The notes under the pieces are model-generated. The model had not been told where the DNA came from. It did not search any database and saw only the letters and a program-made list of their open reading frames with translations. A stretch of DNA of 58,918 nucleotides from Tepidimonas sp. UBA997 (GTDB lineage: Bacteria; Pseudomonadota; Gammaproteobacteria; Burkholderiales; Burkholderiaceae_C): NCBI GenBank assembly GCA_002291945.1, contig DBAZ01000024.1:1-58918 (forward strand). The letters are read 5' to 3'. This document shows, piece by piece, positions 1-8,475 of this stretch (positions are counted from its first letter, which is position 1; each line of letters starts with the position of its first letter). Made by a program: the position numbers and the translations under genes.

Positions 1-472
1 GCAGGGGCAAGGCGATGCGTTCAAACTGCCGCGCCCCTTGCTGCACAGCGGCGATCTGGATTTTTCTTTTGCCGGACTCAAAACGGCGGTGCTGACCCAG
101 ACCAAAAAACTGGGCAACGCGCTAGAAAGTCGCAAAGCCGATCTGGCGGCCTCTACCCAAGCCGCCATTGTGGATGTGCTGGTGAAAAAGTCCTTGTTGG
201 CGCTCCAGCAAACCGGCTTGAAGCGACTCGTGGTGGCGGGCGGGGTGGGTGCCAACGCGCACCTGCGCTTGCAGTTGAATGCGGCCTGTGCCCAGCAGGG
301 TGTGCGCGTACACTACCCCGAACTGCATTTGTGTACCGACAACGGGGCCATGATTGCCTTGGCAGCGGGCATGCGCTTGCAGGCCGGGCTGGTGGCTGAC
401 GTTGCGCCGACCTATGCGTTTGACGTCAAACCCCGCTGGCCCCTCGCAGAACTCGCGGCGCAGGCGGCTTGA
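1..472 (+). CDS. tsaD: tRNA N6-adenosine threonylcarbamoyltransferase TsaD, C-terminal part
   Basis: This is the 3' end of tsaD; the gene starts upstream of the window and is read in frame from base 2. TsaD transfers the threonylcarbamoyl group to A37 of ANN-decoding tRNAs in the cytoplasm. The visible part has the family stretch LLHSGDLDFSFAGLKTAV, then VVAGGVGANAHLR and the metal-site region CTDNGAMIALAAG near the C-terminus. It ends with TGA about 170 bases before rpsO. The first methionine-like TTG at 38 is internal and not the true start. Confidence 0.95.
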   Translation, partial: QGQGDAFKLPRPLLHSGDLDFSFAGLKTAVLTQTKKLGNALESRKADLAASTQAAIVDVLVKKSLLALQQTGLKRLVVAGGVGANAHLRLQLNAACAQQGVRVHYPELHLCTDNGAMIALAAGMRLQAGLVADVAPTYAFDVKPRWPLAELAAQAA

Positions 473-500
473 GTTGGTCTGGTGTCGTCGTTTTCCGCGC

Positions 501-529
501 TAGACTGTCTTGCTGTCTCAAGCTATAAT
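501..529 (+). promoter_or_regulatory. Likely sigma70 promoter of rpsO(-pnp)
   Basis: TAGACT at 501-506 and a perfect TATAAT at 524-529 are separated by 17 bases, between the tsaD stop and the rpsO start. Transcription would begin near 536 and leave a leader of about 107 bases before rpsO. The assignment is by consensus match only. Confidence 0.6.
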
Positions 530-642
530 GGAAAGCTGCTTGGCGAAAAGCCCAGCGATCACGCCCGTTGCGGCACCTGCGGCTGCCTTTGCGCCGGAGC
601 ACCTGCGGCGGGACGCATGTTATTGTTTTTGAAGGAATTTTC

Positions 643-909
643 ATGATTTCCCAAGCCGTCAAGGCGGAAGTGATTGCGGCCAACGCCCGTGCCGCCAACG
701 ACACCGGCAGCCCCGAGGTGCAGGTCGGCATCCTGACCGCCCGCATCAACGAGCTGACCCCTCACTTCAAGACCCACCACAAAGACCACCACGGCCGCCG
801 TGGCCTGCTCAAGATGGTGAGCCGCCGCCGCAAGCTGCTGGACTACCTGAAGTCGAAAGACTCCGACCGCTACGTTGCCCTGATCCAGAAGCTGGGTCTG
901 CGCAAGTAA
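643..909 (+). CDS. rpsO: 30S ribosomal protein S15
   Basis: This encodes an 88-residue protein of the usual S15 length, beginning MISQAVKAEVI and carrying the signature region GSPEVQVGILTARI, then HHGRRGLLKMVSRRRKLLDYL. S15 binds the central domain of 16S rRNA and organises the 30S platform. The ATG at 643 follows a GAAGGA ribosome-binding site; a longer in-frame start at 568 adds residues not found in S15 and is rejected. It stands just upstream of pnp, the classical rpsO-pnp pair, separated by a terminator-like hairpin and a second long hairpin. Confidence 0.97.
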   Translation: MISQAVKAEVIAANARAANDTGSPEVQVGILTARINELTPHFKTHHKDHHGRRGLLKMVSRRRKLLDYLKSKDSDRYVALIQKLGLRK

Positions 910-940
910 TCCGGTTTGGTGTCTCGCTGAACCTCACAAG

Positions 941-974
941 ACGCCTGGGTTGCTCAGCCGCCCCAGGCGTTTTG
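941..974 (+). terminator. Intrinsic terminator after rpsO
   Basis: ACGCCTGGG at 941-949 pairs perfectly with CCCAGGCGT at 962-970 across a 12-base loop and runs into a short T tract (TTTT). The position directly after rpsO and before pnp matches the partial terminator known between these genes in E. coli. Confidence 0.7.
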
Positions 975-1013
975 CGCTTCAATCACCGGAGTTTGGCTGT
1001 TCAGATCGAAGCT

Positions 1014-1062
1014 GTGTCATTCCAAAGCGCTGTTTGTGGCTTGAGCCGCTCTGGAATGGCAT
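1014..1062 (+). promoter_or_regulatory. Long stem-loop in the pnp leader, candidate RNase III/PNPase autoregulation site
   Basis: Bases 1014-1029 can pair with 1047-1062 to form a stem of about 16 base pairs with one A-C mismatch and two G-U pairs; the core is CATTCCAAAGCG against CGCTCTGGAATG. It has a 17-base loop and no T tract, so it is not a terminator. In E. coli a double-stranded pnp leader is cut by RNase III and then destabilised by PNPase. A like role here is inferred from position and shape. Confidence 0.5.
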
Positions 1063-1137
1063 CGTGTTCTGAAGGCGCAGCTCCAGGCCCTGGGTGTAGC
1101 CGCATACGCCCGTCATTCTGGAACTCCAAGGATCCCC

Positions 1138-3267
1138 ATGAGCCTCTTCAACAAAGTGACCAAAACCTTTCAGTGGGGCCAGCACACGGTCCGCATGGAA
1201 ACCGGCGAAATCGCTCGCCAATCCACGGGTGCCGTGCTGCTCGACATGGACGGCACCGTGGTGCTGGCCACCGTCGTGGCCAAGCCGGACGCCAAGGCCG
1301 GTCAGGACTTTTTCCCACTGACCGTCGATTACCTCGAAAAATCCTATGCCGCTGGCAGGATACCGGGCAGCTTCTTCAAGCGCGAAGGCCGCCCGAGCGA
1401 ACTCGAAACCCTCACCAGCCGCCTGATCGACCGGCCCATCCGTCCGCTGTTCCCGGAAGGCTTCTTCAACGAGGTGCAGGTGGTGGTGCATACCCTGTCG
1501 CTGAACCCCGAGGTGGACGCCGACATTGCCGCCCTGATCGCCACCAGCGCGGCGCTGTCCGTCTCGGGCATCCCGTTCAACGGCCCCATCGGTGCAGCTC
1601 GCGTGGGTTATGTCAATGGTGAGTACGTGCTCAACCCGGGGCAGACCGAGCGCGCCAGCAGCCAGATGGATCTGGTGGTGGCCGGAACCGCCGCCGCCGT
1701 GCTGATGGTGGAGTCCGAAGCGCAGCAACTGGCGGAAGAAATCATGCTCGGTGCCGTGGTGTTCGGCCACGAGCAGGGCAACATCGCGATTGCCGCCATC
1801 AACGAGCTGGTGCGTGAGGCTGGCAAGCCCGAGTGGAACTGGCAGCCGCCCGCCAAGGACGAGCCGCTGATCGCTCAGGTCGAGGCCTTGGGCCGCGACA
1901 AGCTGGTCGCCGCCTACCAGATACGCAACAAGCAGGCACGCACCCAGGCCTGCCGGGAGGCCTACGCCGCCGTGATAGACGGCCTGAACGCGCAAGGCGT
2001 GGCGTTCGACGCCGTCAAGGTGCAGGAATTGCTGTTCAATATCGAGGCCTCCATCGTGCGCGGCCAGATTTTGGCGGGCGAGCCGCGCATCGACGGTCGC
2101 GACACCCGCACCGTGCGTGCCATCGAAATCCGCAACAGCGTGCTGCCGCGCACCCACGGCTCGGCCCTGTTCACCCGCGGTGAAACCCAGGCGCTGGTGA
2201 TCGCCACCCTGGGCACCGACCGCGACGCGCAGAAAATCGACGCGCTGGCGGGCGAATTCGAAGACCGCTTCATGCTGCACTACAACATGCCGCCCTTTGC
2301 CACCGGCGAAACGGGTCGAGTGGGCAGCCCCAAGCGGCGCGAAATCGGCCACGGCCGCCTGGCCAAGCGTGCCCTGGTGGCCGCCCTGCCCAGCAAGGAA
2401 GAATTCCCCTACACCCTGCGCGTGGTCTCTGAAATCACCGAATCCAACGGTTCTTCGTCGATGGCTTCGGTCTGCGGCGGCTGCCTGGCCTTGATGGACG
2501 CCGGGGTGCCGATGAAGGCGCATGTGGCGGGTATCGCCATGGGCCTGATCAAAGAGGGCAACAAGTTCGCCGTCCTGACCGACATTCTGGGCGATGAAGA
2601 TCATCTGGGCGACATGGACTTCAAGGTGGCCGGCACCATTCATGGCGTGACCGCCCTGCAGATGGACATCAAGATTCAGGGCATCACCAAGGAAATCATG
2701 CAGGTGGCGCTGGCGCAGGCCAAGGAAGCCCGGCTGCACATCCTGGGCAAGATGCAGGACGCCATGGGCACCGCGAAGGCCGAGATCTCCGATTTTGCGC
2801 CGCGCCTCTACACCATGAAGATCAATCCCGAGAAGATCCGCGACGTGATCGGCAAGGGCGGTGCCACCATCCGGGCACTGACCGAAGAAACCGGCACCCA
2901 GATCGACATCGGCGAAGACGGCACCATCACCATCGCCTCGAACGACGGTGCCAAGGCCGAAGTCGCCAAGCGCCGCATCGAGGAAATCACCGCCGAAGTC
3001 GAAATCGGCAAGGTCTATGAAGGCCCGATCACCAAGCTTCTGGACTTCGGCGCCCTGGTCAACCTGCTGCCCGGCAAGGACGGCCTGCTGCACATCAGCC
3101 AGATTGCGCACCAGCGCGTCGAGAAGGTGACGGATTTCCTGAAGGAAGGCCAGATCGTCAAGGTCAAGGTGCTAGAGACCGACGAAAAAGGTCGCATCAA
3201 GCTGTCCATGAAAGCGCTGATCGAGCGCGAAGAGGGCGGCGCGTCGCAGCAACAGCAACAGCAGTGA
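1138..3267 (+). CDS. pnp: Polyribonucleotide nucleotidyltransferase (PNPase)
   Basis: PNPase degrades RNA 3' to 5' by phosphorolysis, as a trimer in the cytoplasm and in the degradosome. The 709-residue protein has the usual architecture: RNase PH-like domain 1 (about 10-145), an alpha-helical linker, RNase PH-like domain 2 (about 320-460, with FATGETGRVGSPKRREIGHG), a KH domain (about 555-615, containing VIGKGGATIR) and an S1 domain (about 620-690, VYEGPITKLLDFGALVNLL). The ATG at 1138 follows AAGGA. The last six residues are glutamines encoded by alternating CAG/CAA. It lies downstream of rpsO and a leader hairpin. Confidence 0.97.
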   Translation: MSLFNKVTKTFQWGQHTVRMETGEIARQSTGAVLLDMDGTVVLATVVAKPDAKAGQDFFPLTVDYLEKSYAAGRIPGSFFKREGRPSELETLTSRLIDRPIRPLFPEGFFNEVQVVVHTLSLNPEVDADIAALIATSAALSVSGIPFNGPIGAARVGYVNGEYVLNPGQTERASSQMDLVVAGTAAAVLMVESEAQQLAEEIMLGAVVFGHEQGNIAIAAINELVREAGKPEWNWQPPAKDEPLIAQVEALGRDKLVAAYQIRNKQARTQACREAYAAVIDGLNAQGVAFDAVKVQELLFNIEASIVRGQILAGEPRIDGRDTRTVRAIEIRNSVLPRTHGSALFTRGETQALVIATLGTDRDAQKIDALAGEFEDRFMLHYNMPPFATGETGRVGSPKRREIGHGRLAKRALVAALPSKEEFPYTLRVVSEITESNGSSSMASVCGGCLALMDAGVPMKAHVAGIAMGLIKEGNKFAVLTDILGDEDHLGDMDFKVAGTIHGVTALQMDIKIQGITKEIMQVALAQAKEARLHILGKMQDAMGTAKAEISDFAPRLYTMKINPEKIRDVIGKGGATIRALTEETGTQIDIGEDGTITIASNDGAKAEVAKRRIEEITAEVEIGKVYEGPITKLLDFGALVNLLPGKDGLLHISQIAHQRVEKVTDFLKEGQIVKVKVLETDEKGRIKLSMKALIEREEGGASQQQQQQ

Positions 3268-3276
3268 CGGGCTGAG

Positions 3277-4287
3277 ATGACGCACACCATGCGAGCGGTT
3301 GAGGTTTCTGCCTACGGTGCCCCCGAGGTGCTGCGGCTGACGACGCGCGACCGCCCGCTGCCCGCTGCCGGGGAATGCCTGATCCGGGTCGCGGCTTCGG
3401 GCGTCAACCGCCCCGATGTGCTCCAGCGGACCGGTCACTATCCGGCACCGCCGGGGGCTAGCGACCTACCGGGCCTCGAAGTGGCGGGCGTGATCGAGTC
3501 GGGTGATGAGGATGCGCTGGCCCAGGCCGGTCTCGCCGTCGGCGACGCGGTCTGTGCCTTGCTGGCGGGCGGGGGCTATGCCGAATACGGCGTGGCCCCG
3601 GTCGGGCAGTGTCTGCCGGTGCCTGCAGGCTGGTCGGTCTTGAACGCAGCCGGGTTGCCGGAAACCTGCTTCACCGTCTGGAGCAATGTGTTTGATCGCG
3701 CTCGCCTGCAGGCTGGTGAGACCCTGCTGGTGCAGGGCGGCTCCAGCGGCATCGGTGTCACTGCCATCCAGATGGCCAAGGCCATCGGCGCGACGGTGAT
3801 CGTTACCGTGGGCAGCGAAGACAAGGCACGGGCCTGTCTGGCGCTGGGTGCCGACCATGCCATCCAGTACAAAAACCAGGACTTCGTGCGCGCAGTCGCC
3901 GAACTCACGGGCGGGCGCGGGGTCGATGTCATACTCGACATGGTGGCTGGCCCCTACGTGGCCCGCGAGATCGACTGCCTGGCCGAAGACGGTCGGTTGG
4001 TCATCATTGCGGTACAGGGGGGAGTGCAGGCGACACTGGATGCCGGCAAGCTACTGCGCCGTCGCCTCACCGTCACCGGCTCCACCCTGCGCCCCAGATC
4101 TGTGGCCTTCAAGGCAGCGATTGCCTCACAATTGCGCCAGCGCGTCTGGCCCTGGCTGGAAGCGGGCGCGATCAAGCCGGTGGTGTTTCAGGTGTTTGCC
4201 CCGTCGCAAGCTGCACAGGCGCATGCCTTGATGGAGTCCAACCAGCATGTCGGCAAGTTGCTGATCGACTGGTCGCTGAAGGATTGA
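3277..4287 (+). CDS. NAD(P)H quinone oxidoreductase, PIG3-type (MDR family)
   Basis: This 336-residue protein is a zinc-independent medium-chain dehydrogenase/reductase of the PIG3 quinone oxidoreductase type, expected to reduce quinones with NADPH. It shows the N-terminal GroES-like fold (VAASGVNRPDVLQRTGHYP), the family stretch AAGLPETCFTVWSNVF and the nucleotide-binding loop VQGGSSGIGVTAIQMAK. It lacks the structural zinc cysteine cluster of alcohol dehydrogenases. The gene begins 9 bases after pnp and ends 7 bases before tpiA, so it probably belongs to the same transcript. An alternative ATG at 3289 would give MRAVEV as the start. Confidence 0.9.
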   Translation: MTHTMRAVEVSAYGAPEVLRLTTRDRPLPAAGECLIRVAASGVNRPDVLQRTGHYPAPPGASDLPGLEVAGVIESGDEDALAQAGLAVGDAVCALLAGGGYAEYGVAPVGQCLPVPAGWSVLNAAGLPETCFTVWSNVFDRARLQAGETLLVQGGSSGIGVTAIQMAKAIGATVIVTVGSEDKARACLALGADHAIQYKNQDFVRAVAELTGGRGVDVILDMVAGPYVAREIDCLAEDGRLVIIAVQGGVQATLDAGKLLRRRLTVTGSTLRPRSVAFKAAIASQLRQRVWPWLEAGAIKPVVFQVFAPSQAAQAHALMESNQHVGKLLIDWSLKD

Positions 4288-4294
4288 CCGCCCT

Positions 4295-5044
4295 ATGCGC
4301 AAAAAACTGATCGTTGGCAACTGGAAGATGAATGGCAGCTTGGCAGGCAACGCAACCCTGCTGCAGGCGCTGCTCGCTGGTTTCGATCTGGCCCGGGCCG
4401 ACTTGGCCATCTGCGCCAGCGCCCCTTACCTGGCGCAATTGCAGGCCCTGTTGTCGGGGCGTGGCATGGACTGGGGTGCCCAGGACTTGTCCATGCACGA
4501 AGCGGGCGCTTACACGGGTGAAGTCAGTGCCGCCATGCTGAAAGATTTTGCTTGCCGCTATGTGATCGTCGGCCACTCGGAGCGGCGTGAGCTGCACGGC
4601 GAAAGCGACGACGTGGTGGCCGCCAAGGCCCAGCGTGCGCTGGCCGCAGGCATCACGCCCATCGTCTGCGTGGGGGAAACGCTGCGTGACCGCGAAGCGG
4701 GCCGGACTGAATTCGTGGTCAAGCGCCAGTTGTCGGCAGTGATCCATGCGGTGGGCCACTGCACCAGCGAAATCGTGGTCGCTTACGAGCCGGTCTGGGC
4801 CATCGGGTCGGGCCTGACGGCAACACCGGCGCAGGCGCAGGCGGTGCATGCGGTGTTGCGGGCACAATTGCGTGCCGCCACCACCCACGCAGAGCGCAAC
4901 CGCATCTTGTACGGCGGCAGTGTGAATGGGTCCAATGCCGCCGAACTGTTGGCCCTGCCCGATGTGGATGGTGCACTGATCGGTGGAGCCTCGCGTGATG
5001 CTCATCAACTTTTATCCATCGTTGCGGCGGCCACTCAGCCCTGA
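4295..5044 (+). CDS. tpiA: Triosephosphate isomerase
   Basis: TpiA interconverts dihydroxyacetone phosphate and glyceraldehyde 3-phosphate in glycolysis and gluconeogenesis. The 249-residue protein is full length. It shows the N-terminal GNWKMNG substrate lysine region, the catalytic histidine in VIVGHSERR, the catalytic glutamate in VAYEPVWAIGSG and the phosphate-binding GGSVNGSNAAELLA and GALIGGAS stretches. The start is ATG at 4295, seven bases after the quinone oxidoreductase. secG follows after 24 bases, an arrangement common in betaproteobacteria. Confidence 0.97.
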   Translation: MRKKLIVGNWKMNGSLAGNATLLQALLAGFDLARADLAICASAPYLAQLQALLSGRGMDWGAQDLSMHEAGAYTGEVSAAMLKDFACRYVIVGHSERRELHGESDDVVAAKAQRALAAGITPIVCVGETLRDREAGRTEFVVKRQLSAVIHAVGHCTSEIVVAYEPVWAIGSGLTATPAQAQAVHAVLRAQLRAATTHAERNRILYGGSVNGSNAAELLALPDVDGALIGGASRDAHQLLSIVAAATQP

Positions 5045-5068
5045 CGGTTTGCATTTCAGGAGTCTCTC

Positions 5069-5443
5069 ATGAACGTTTTGTTGACTATTCTTCTCGCAGT
5101 TCAACTGCTCTCTGCGATTGCCCTCGTGGCCCTGATATTGGTTCAGCAGGGCAAGGGTGCCGATGCTGGTGCCGCTTTTGGTGGGGGCGGGGCGGGTTCA
5201 GCGACCCTGTTCGGTGCCAGTGGCGGGGCTAACTTCCTGTCTCGCAGCACAGCCGTATTGGCGACGGTATTCCTGACCTGTACGCTGGCCTTGGCTTACT
5301 TTGGCAATCCGCGTCCAGCGGCGTCCAGTGGCAGTGTTCTTGAAAATCTTCCTGCCACCACGGTTCCGGCCATTCCGCAAAGCCAGATACCGGACACCGT
5401 CCCGGCTGCGCCGGGGGGTGCTTCTCAGATTCCCGGTCAGTAA
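5069..5443 (+). CDS. secG: Preprotein translocase subunit SecG
   Basis: SecG is the small accessory subunit of the SecYEG channel in the inner membrane. The 124-residue protein has two hydrophobic segments (about 2-22 and 53-73) joined by the typical glycine-rich loop LVQQGKGADAGAAFGGGGAG with the conserved LFGASGGANFLSR after it. The C-terminal tail is rich in proline and alanine, longer than the E. coli protein. AGGAG lies just before the ATG. The gene precedes tRNA-Leu and the nuo operon. Confidence 0.95.
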   Translation: MNVLLTILLAVQLLSAIALVALILVQQGKGADAGAAFGGGGAGSATLFGASGGANFLSRSTAVLATVFLTCTLALAYFGNPRPAASSGSVLENLPATTVPAIPQSQIPDTVPAAPGGASQIPGQ

Positions 5444-5544
5444 ACCGGGTGTCAGAAAAACCCTGAGTTTTCAGAGTAGAATCATGGTCTGTTGGATGGC
5501 GGGTGAGGTACAGCGAGATCCCGCCACTGACCAGCAATCCCTTA

Positions 5545-5629
5545 GCCGACGTGGTGAAATTGGTAGACACGCTATCTTGAGGGGGTAGTGGCGAAAGCTG
5601 TGCGAGTTCGAGTCTCGCCGTCGGCACCA
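5545..5629 (+). tRNA. tRNA-Leu(GAG)
   Basis: An 85-base tRNA with encoded CCA. The acceptor stem GCCGACG/CGTCGGC is perfect and the T arm is GCGAG-TTCGAGT-CTCGC. The anticodon stem CTATC/GGTAG encloses the loop TTGAGGG with anticodon GAG, and there is a long class II variable arm as in leucine tRNAs. It lies between secG and nuoA, a common betaproteobacterial location. Confidence 0.97.
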
Positions 5630-5669
5630 ATTCAATGAGCCGCCCTTGTGTCGGCGGTAGGATAACCAA

Positions 5670-6029
5670 ATGAACTTAGAGCCATACCTTCCAGTACTCT
5701 TGTTTATCTTGGTCGGCCTTGCTGTTGGGGTACTCCCCCAGGTGTTTGGTTACATTCTCGGGCCCAATCGCCCGGACCCCGAAAAAAACTCCCCTTACGA
5801 ATGCGGCTTCGAGGCGTTTGAAGACGCCCGCATGCAGTTCGACGTGCGCTACTACCTCGTCGCCATCCTGTTCATCCTCTTCGATCTCGAAATCGCGTTC
5901 CTGATTCCCTGGGCGGTGGCTTTTTCCGACATCGGTCCGGTGGGCTTCTGGGCTGGGGTGATGTTCCTGGCCATTCTGGTGGTGGGTTTTGTGTACGAGT
6001 GGAAAAAAGGCGCCCTGGACTGGGAGTGA
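5670..6029 (+). CDS. nuoA: NADH-quinone oxidoreductase subunit A
   Basis: NuoA is a small membrane subunit of complex I near the quinone site. The 119-residue protein has three hydrophobic helices (about 5-28, 62-84, 88-110), the loop motif NSPYECGFEAFEDARMQFDVR and the conserved FDLEIAFLIPWA in helix 2. It opens the nuoA-N operon about 40 bases after tRNA-Leu. AGGATA stands before the ATG. Confidence 0.96.
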   Translation: MNLEPYLPVLLFILVGLAVGVLPQVFGYILGPNRPDPEKNSPYECGFEAFEDARMQFDVRYYLVAILFILFDLEIAFLIPWAVAFSDIGPVGFWAGVMFLAILVVGFVYEWKKGALDWE

Positions 6030-6057
6030 TGCGTCTGCACCAATCAAGGAGATCGGC

Positions 6058-6537
6058 ATGATCGAAGGCGTCCTGAAAGAAGGATTCATCACCACCAGTT
6101 ACGACTCGGTGGTGAACTGGGCCAAAACCGGCTCGCTCTGGCCCATGACCTTTGGTCTGGCCTGTTGTGCGGTTGAAATGATGCACGCCGCAACGGCTCG
6201 TTATGATTTGGCTCGCTTTGGTGCCGAGGTGTTTCGCGCCAGCCCGCGCCAGTCGGACCTGATGATCGTGGCGGGCACGCTGTGCAACAAAATGGCACCC
6301 GCCCTGCGCAAGGTCTATGACCAGATGGCCGAGCCGCGCTGGGTCATTTCGATGGGATCCTGTGCCAATGGCGGCGGCTACTACCACTACAGTTACTCGG
6401 TGGTGCGCGGCTGCGACCGCGTGGTGCCGGTGGACGTGTATGTGCCGGGCTGCCCCCCCACGGCCGAAGCCTTGATCTACGGCATCATCCAGTTGCAGCA
6501 GAAAATCCGCCGCACCAACACCATTGCGCGCGCCTGA
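6058..6537 (+). CDS. nuoB: NADH-quinone oxidoreductase subunit B
   Basis: NuoB carries cluster N2, the last iron-sulfur centre before quinone. The 159-residue protein has the adjacent cysteines of GLACCAVEMMH, the third ligand in SMGSCANGGGYYHYSYSVV and the fourth in VYVPGCPPTAEALIYGI. An AAGGAG site precedes the ATG at 6058. A longer in-frame start at 5989 would overlap nuoA and adds unrelated residues, so it is rejected. Confidence 0.96.
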   Translation: MIEGVLKEGFITTSYDSVVNWAKTGSLWPMTFGLACCAVEMMHAATARYDLARFGAEVFRASPRQSDLMIVAGTLCNKMAPALRKVYDQMAEPRWVISMGSCANGGGYYHYSYSVVRGCDRVVPVDVYVPGCPPTAEALIYGIIQLQQKIRRTNTIARA

Positions 6538-6553
6538 GTGCCGGAGTTCAGTC

Positions 6554-7195
6554 ATGACCATTGCTAACACGGGTGCGGTACATGTAGGTTCCTGGTCGGC
6601 GGTGCCACTGGAATCTCTCAAAGAGACCGTTCAAACTGCCTTGGGCGACCTGGCTGCGGCCATCACGCTGGAGCGGGGTGAAATCACGGTGCGGGTGGCA
6701 GCGCCGCGCTACTTCCAGGCCATGCAGGCACTGCGCGACGCGCCGGGCTGCCAGTTCGAGCAGCTGGTGGACTTGTGCGGCATGGATTACTCCGAATACC
6801 GTGACGGTGCTTGCGAAGGCAGCCGTTTCGCGGTGGTGGCGCATCTGCTGTCGGTGAGCCTGAACCAGCGGGTGCGGGTGCGCGTGTTCTGCCCCGACGA
6901 CGATTTTCCGGTGCTCGATTCCGTGACCAGCCTCTGGTCGTCGGCCAACTGGTACGAGCGCGAAGCGTTCGACCTCTACGGCATCCTGTTCGAAGGTCAC
7001 GATGACTTGCGCCGCATCCTGACCGACTACGGCTTCATCGGCCACCCATTCCGCAAGGACTTCCCGCTCTCGGGCCACGTCGAAATGCGTTACGACCCAG
7101 AGCGCCGCCGCGTGGTGTACGAGCCCGTGACCATCGAGCCGCGCGAGATCACGCCGCGCATCATCCGCGAAGACAACTACGGGGGGCTGCACTGA
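6554..7195 (+). CDS. nuoC: NADH-quinone oxidoreductase subunit C
   Basis: NuoC is a peripheral-arm subunit next to NuoD. The 213-residue protein has the characteristic segment NWYEREAFDLYGILFEGH followed by LRRILTDYGFIGHPFRKDFP, the 30 kDa subunit signature. The ATG at 6554 gives MTIANTG; an in-frame ATG at 6524 would overlap the nuoB end and is less likely. nuoC and nuoD are separate genes here, unlike the fused nuoCD of E. coli. Confidence 0.94.
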   Translation: MTIANTGAVHVGSWSAVPLESLKETVQTALGDLAAAITLERGEITVRVAAPRYFQAMQALRDAPGCQFEQLVDLCGMDYSEYRDGACEGSRFAVVAHLLSVSLNQRVRVRVFCPDDDFPVLDSVTSLWSSANWYEREAFDLYGILFEGHDDLRRILTDYGFIGHPFRKDFPLSGHVEMRYDPERRRVVYEPVTIEPREITPRIIREDNYGGLH

Positions 7196-7221
7196 GGCGC
7201 TGCCTCCGCGTGCAATGCAAT

Positions 7222-8475
7222 ATGGCTGAAATCAAGAATTACACCCTGAACTTCGGGCCGCAACACCCGGCGGCGCACGGCGTGCTGCGTCTGGTGCTCG
7301 AACTCGACGGCGAAGTGGTGCAGCGTGCCGACCCGCACATCGGGCTGCTGCACCGCGCCACCGAAAAGCTCGCCGAGAGCAAGACCTTCATCCAGTCGCT
7401 GCCCTACATGGACCGGCTGGATTACGTCTCGATGATGTGCAACGAGCACGCCTACTGCCTGGCCATCGAAAAGCTGCTGGGCATCGAGGTGCCGCTGCGT
7501 GCCCAGTACATCCGGGTCATGTTTGCCGAAATTACCCGCCTCATGAACCACCTGATGTGGCTGGGTTCGCACGGCAACGATTGCGGCAGCTCCACCATTC
7601 TGATCTACGCTTTCCGCGAGCGCGAAGACCTGTTCGACATGTACGAAGCGGTGTCGGGTGCGCGGATGCACGCGGCGTATTTCCGCCCGGGGGGCGTGTA
7701 TCGTGATCTGCCCGACTCGATGCCCCAGTACCAGCCGAACAAAATCCGCAACGCCAAGGCGCTGCAAGGGATGAACCAGAACCGGCAGGGGTCGTTGCTC
7801 GATTTCATCGACGACTTCACCCAGCGCTTCCCGACATACTTGGACGAATATCACACCCTGCTGACCGACAACCGGATCTGGAAACAGCGCACCGTGGGCA
7901 TCGGTGTGGTCACCCCGGAGCGGGCGCTCAATCTGGGCATGACCGGCCCGATGCTGCGTGGCTCGGGCATCGCTTGGGACTTGCGCAAAAAGCAGCCCTA
8001 CGATGTCTATGACCGGATGGAGTTTGATATTCCGGTCGGCAAGACTGGCGACACCTACGACCGTTACCTCGTCCGCATGGAGGAGTTGAACCAGTCCAAC
8101 CGCATCATCAAGCAGTGCGTGCAATGGCTGCGTGCCAACCCTGGGCCGGTGATCACGGACAACCACAAGGTCGCGCCCCCGGCCCGCGAGTCCATGAAGT
8201 CGAACATGGAAGAGCTGATCCACCACTTCAAGCTCTTCACCGAAGGTTTCCATGTGCCCGAAGGCGAAGCCTACGCCGCCGTCGAACACCCCAAGGGGGA
8301 GTTCGGCATCTACCTCGTGAGCGACGGTGCCAACAAGCCGTACCGCCTCAAGATTCGTGCGCCGGGCTTTGCGCATCTGGCCTGCATGGACGAAATGGCC
8401 AAGGGCCACATGCTGGCCGATGCGGTGGCCATCATCGGCACCATGGATATCGTGTTTGGAGAGATCGATCGATGA
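7222..8475 (+). CDS. nuoD: NADH-quinone oxidoreductase subunit D
   Basis: NuoD is the 49 kDa subunit that forms the quinone-reduction pocket with NuoB. The 417-residue protein starts MAEIKNYTLNFGPQHPAAHG, contains LHRATEKLAESK with the quinone-pocket tyrosine region, and ends with the typical GTMDIVFGEIDR. A GTG at 7210 would add four residues, but the ATG at 7222 gives the usual family N-terminus. Its stop overlaps the nuoE start as ATGA, which suggests translational coupling. Confidence 0.97.
   Translation: MAEIKNYTLNFGPQHPAAHGVLRLVLELDGEVVQRADPHIGLLHRATEKLAESKTFIQSLPYMDRLDYVSMMCNEHAYCLAIEKLLGIEVPLRAQYIRVMFAEITRLMNHLMWLGSHGNDCGSSTILIYAFREREDLFDMYEAVSGARMHAAYFRPGGVYRDLPDSMPQYQPNKIRNAKALQGMNQNRQGSLLDFIDDFTQRFPTYLDEYHTLLTDNRIWKQRTVGIGVVTPERALNLGMTGPMLRGSGIAWDLRKKQPYDVYDRMEFDIPVGKTGDTYDRYLVRMEELNQSNRIIKQCVQWLRANPGPVITDNHKVAPPARESMKSNMEELIHHFKLFTEGFHVPEGEAYAAVEHPKGEFGIYLVSDGANKPYRLKIRAPGFAHLACMDEMAKGHMLADAVAIIGTMDIVFGEIDR

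Noticed and set aside
979..3111. A 710-codon open frame on the minus strand opposite pnp
   Set aside because: It is a shadow of the high-GC codon pattern of pnp: it has no recognisable domain and is fully antisense to a certain gene.
5440..5544. TAGAAT at 5477-5482 as promoter of tRNA-Leu/nuo, and CCCGGT/ACCGGG at the secG end as terminator
   Set aside because: No convincing -35 at 16-18 bases and no T tract after the hairpin; too weak to list.
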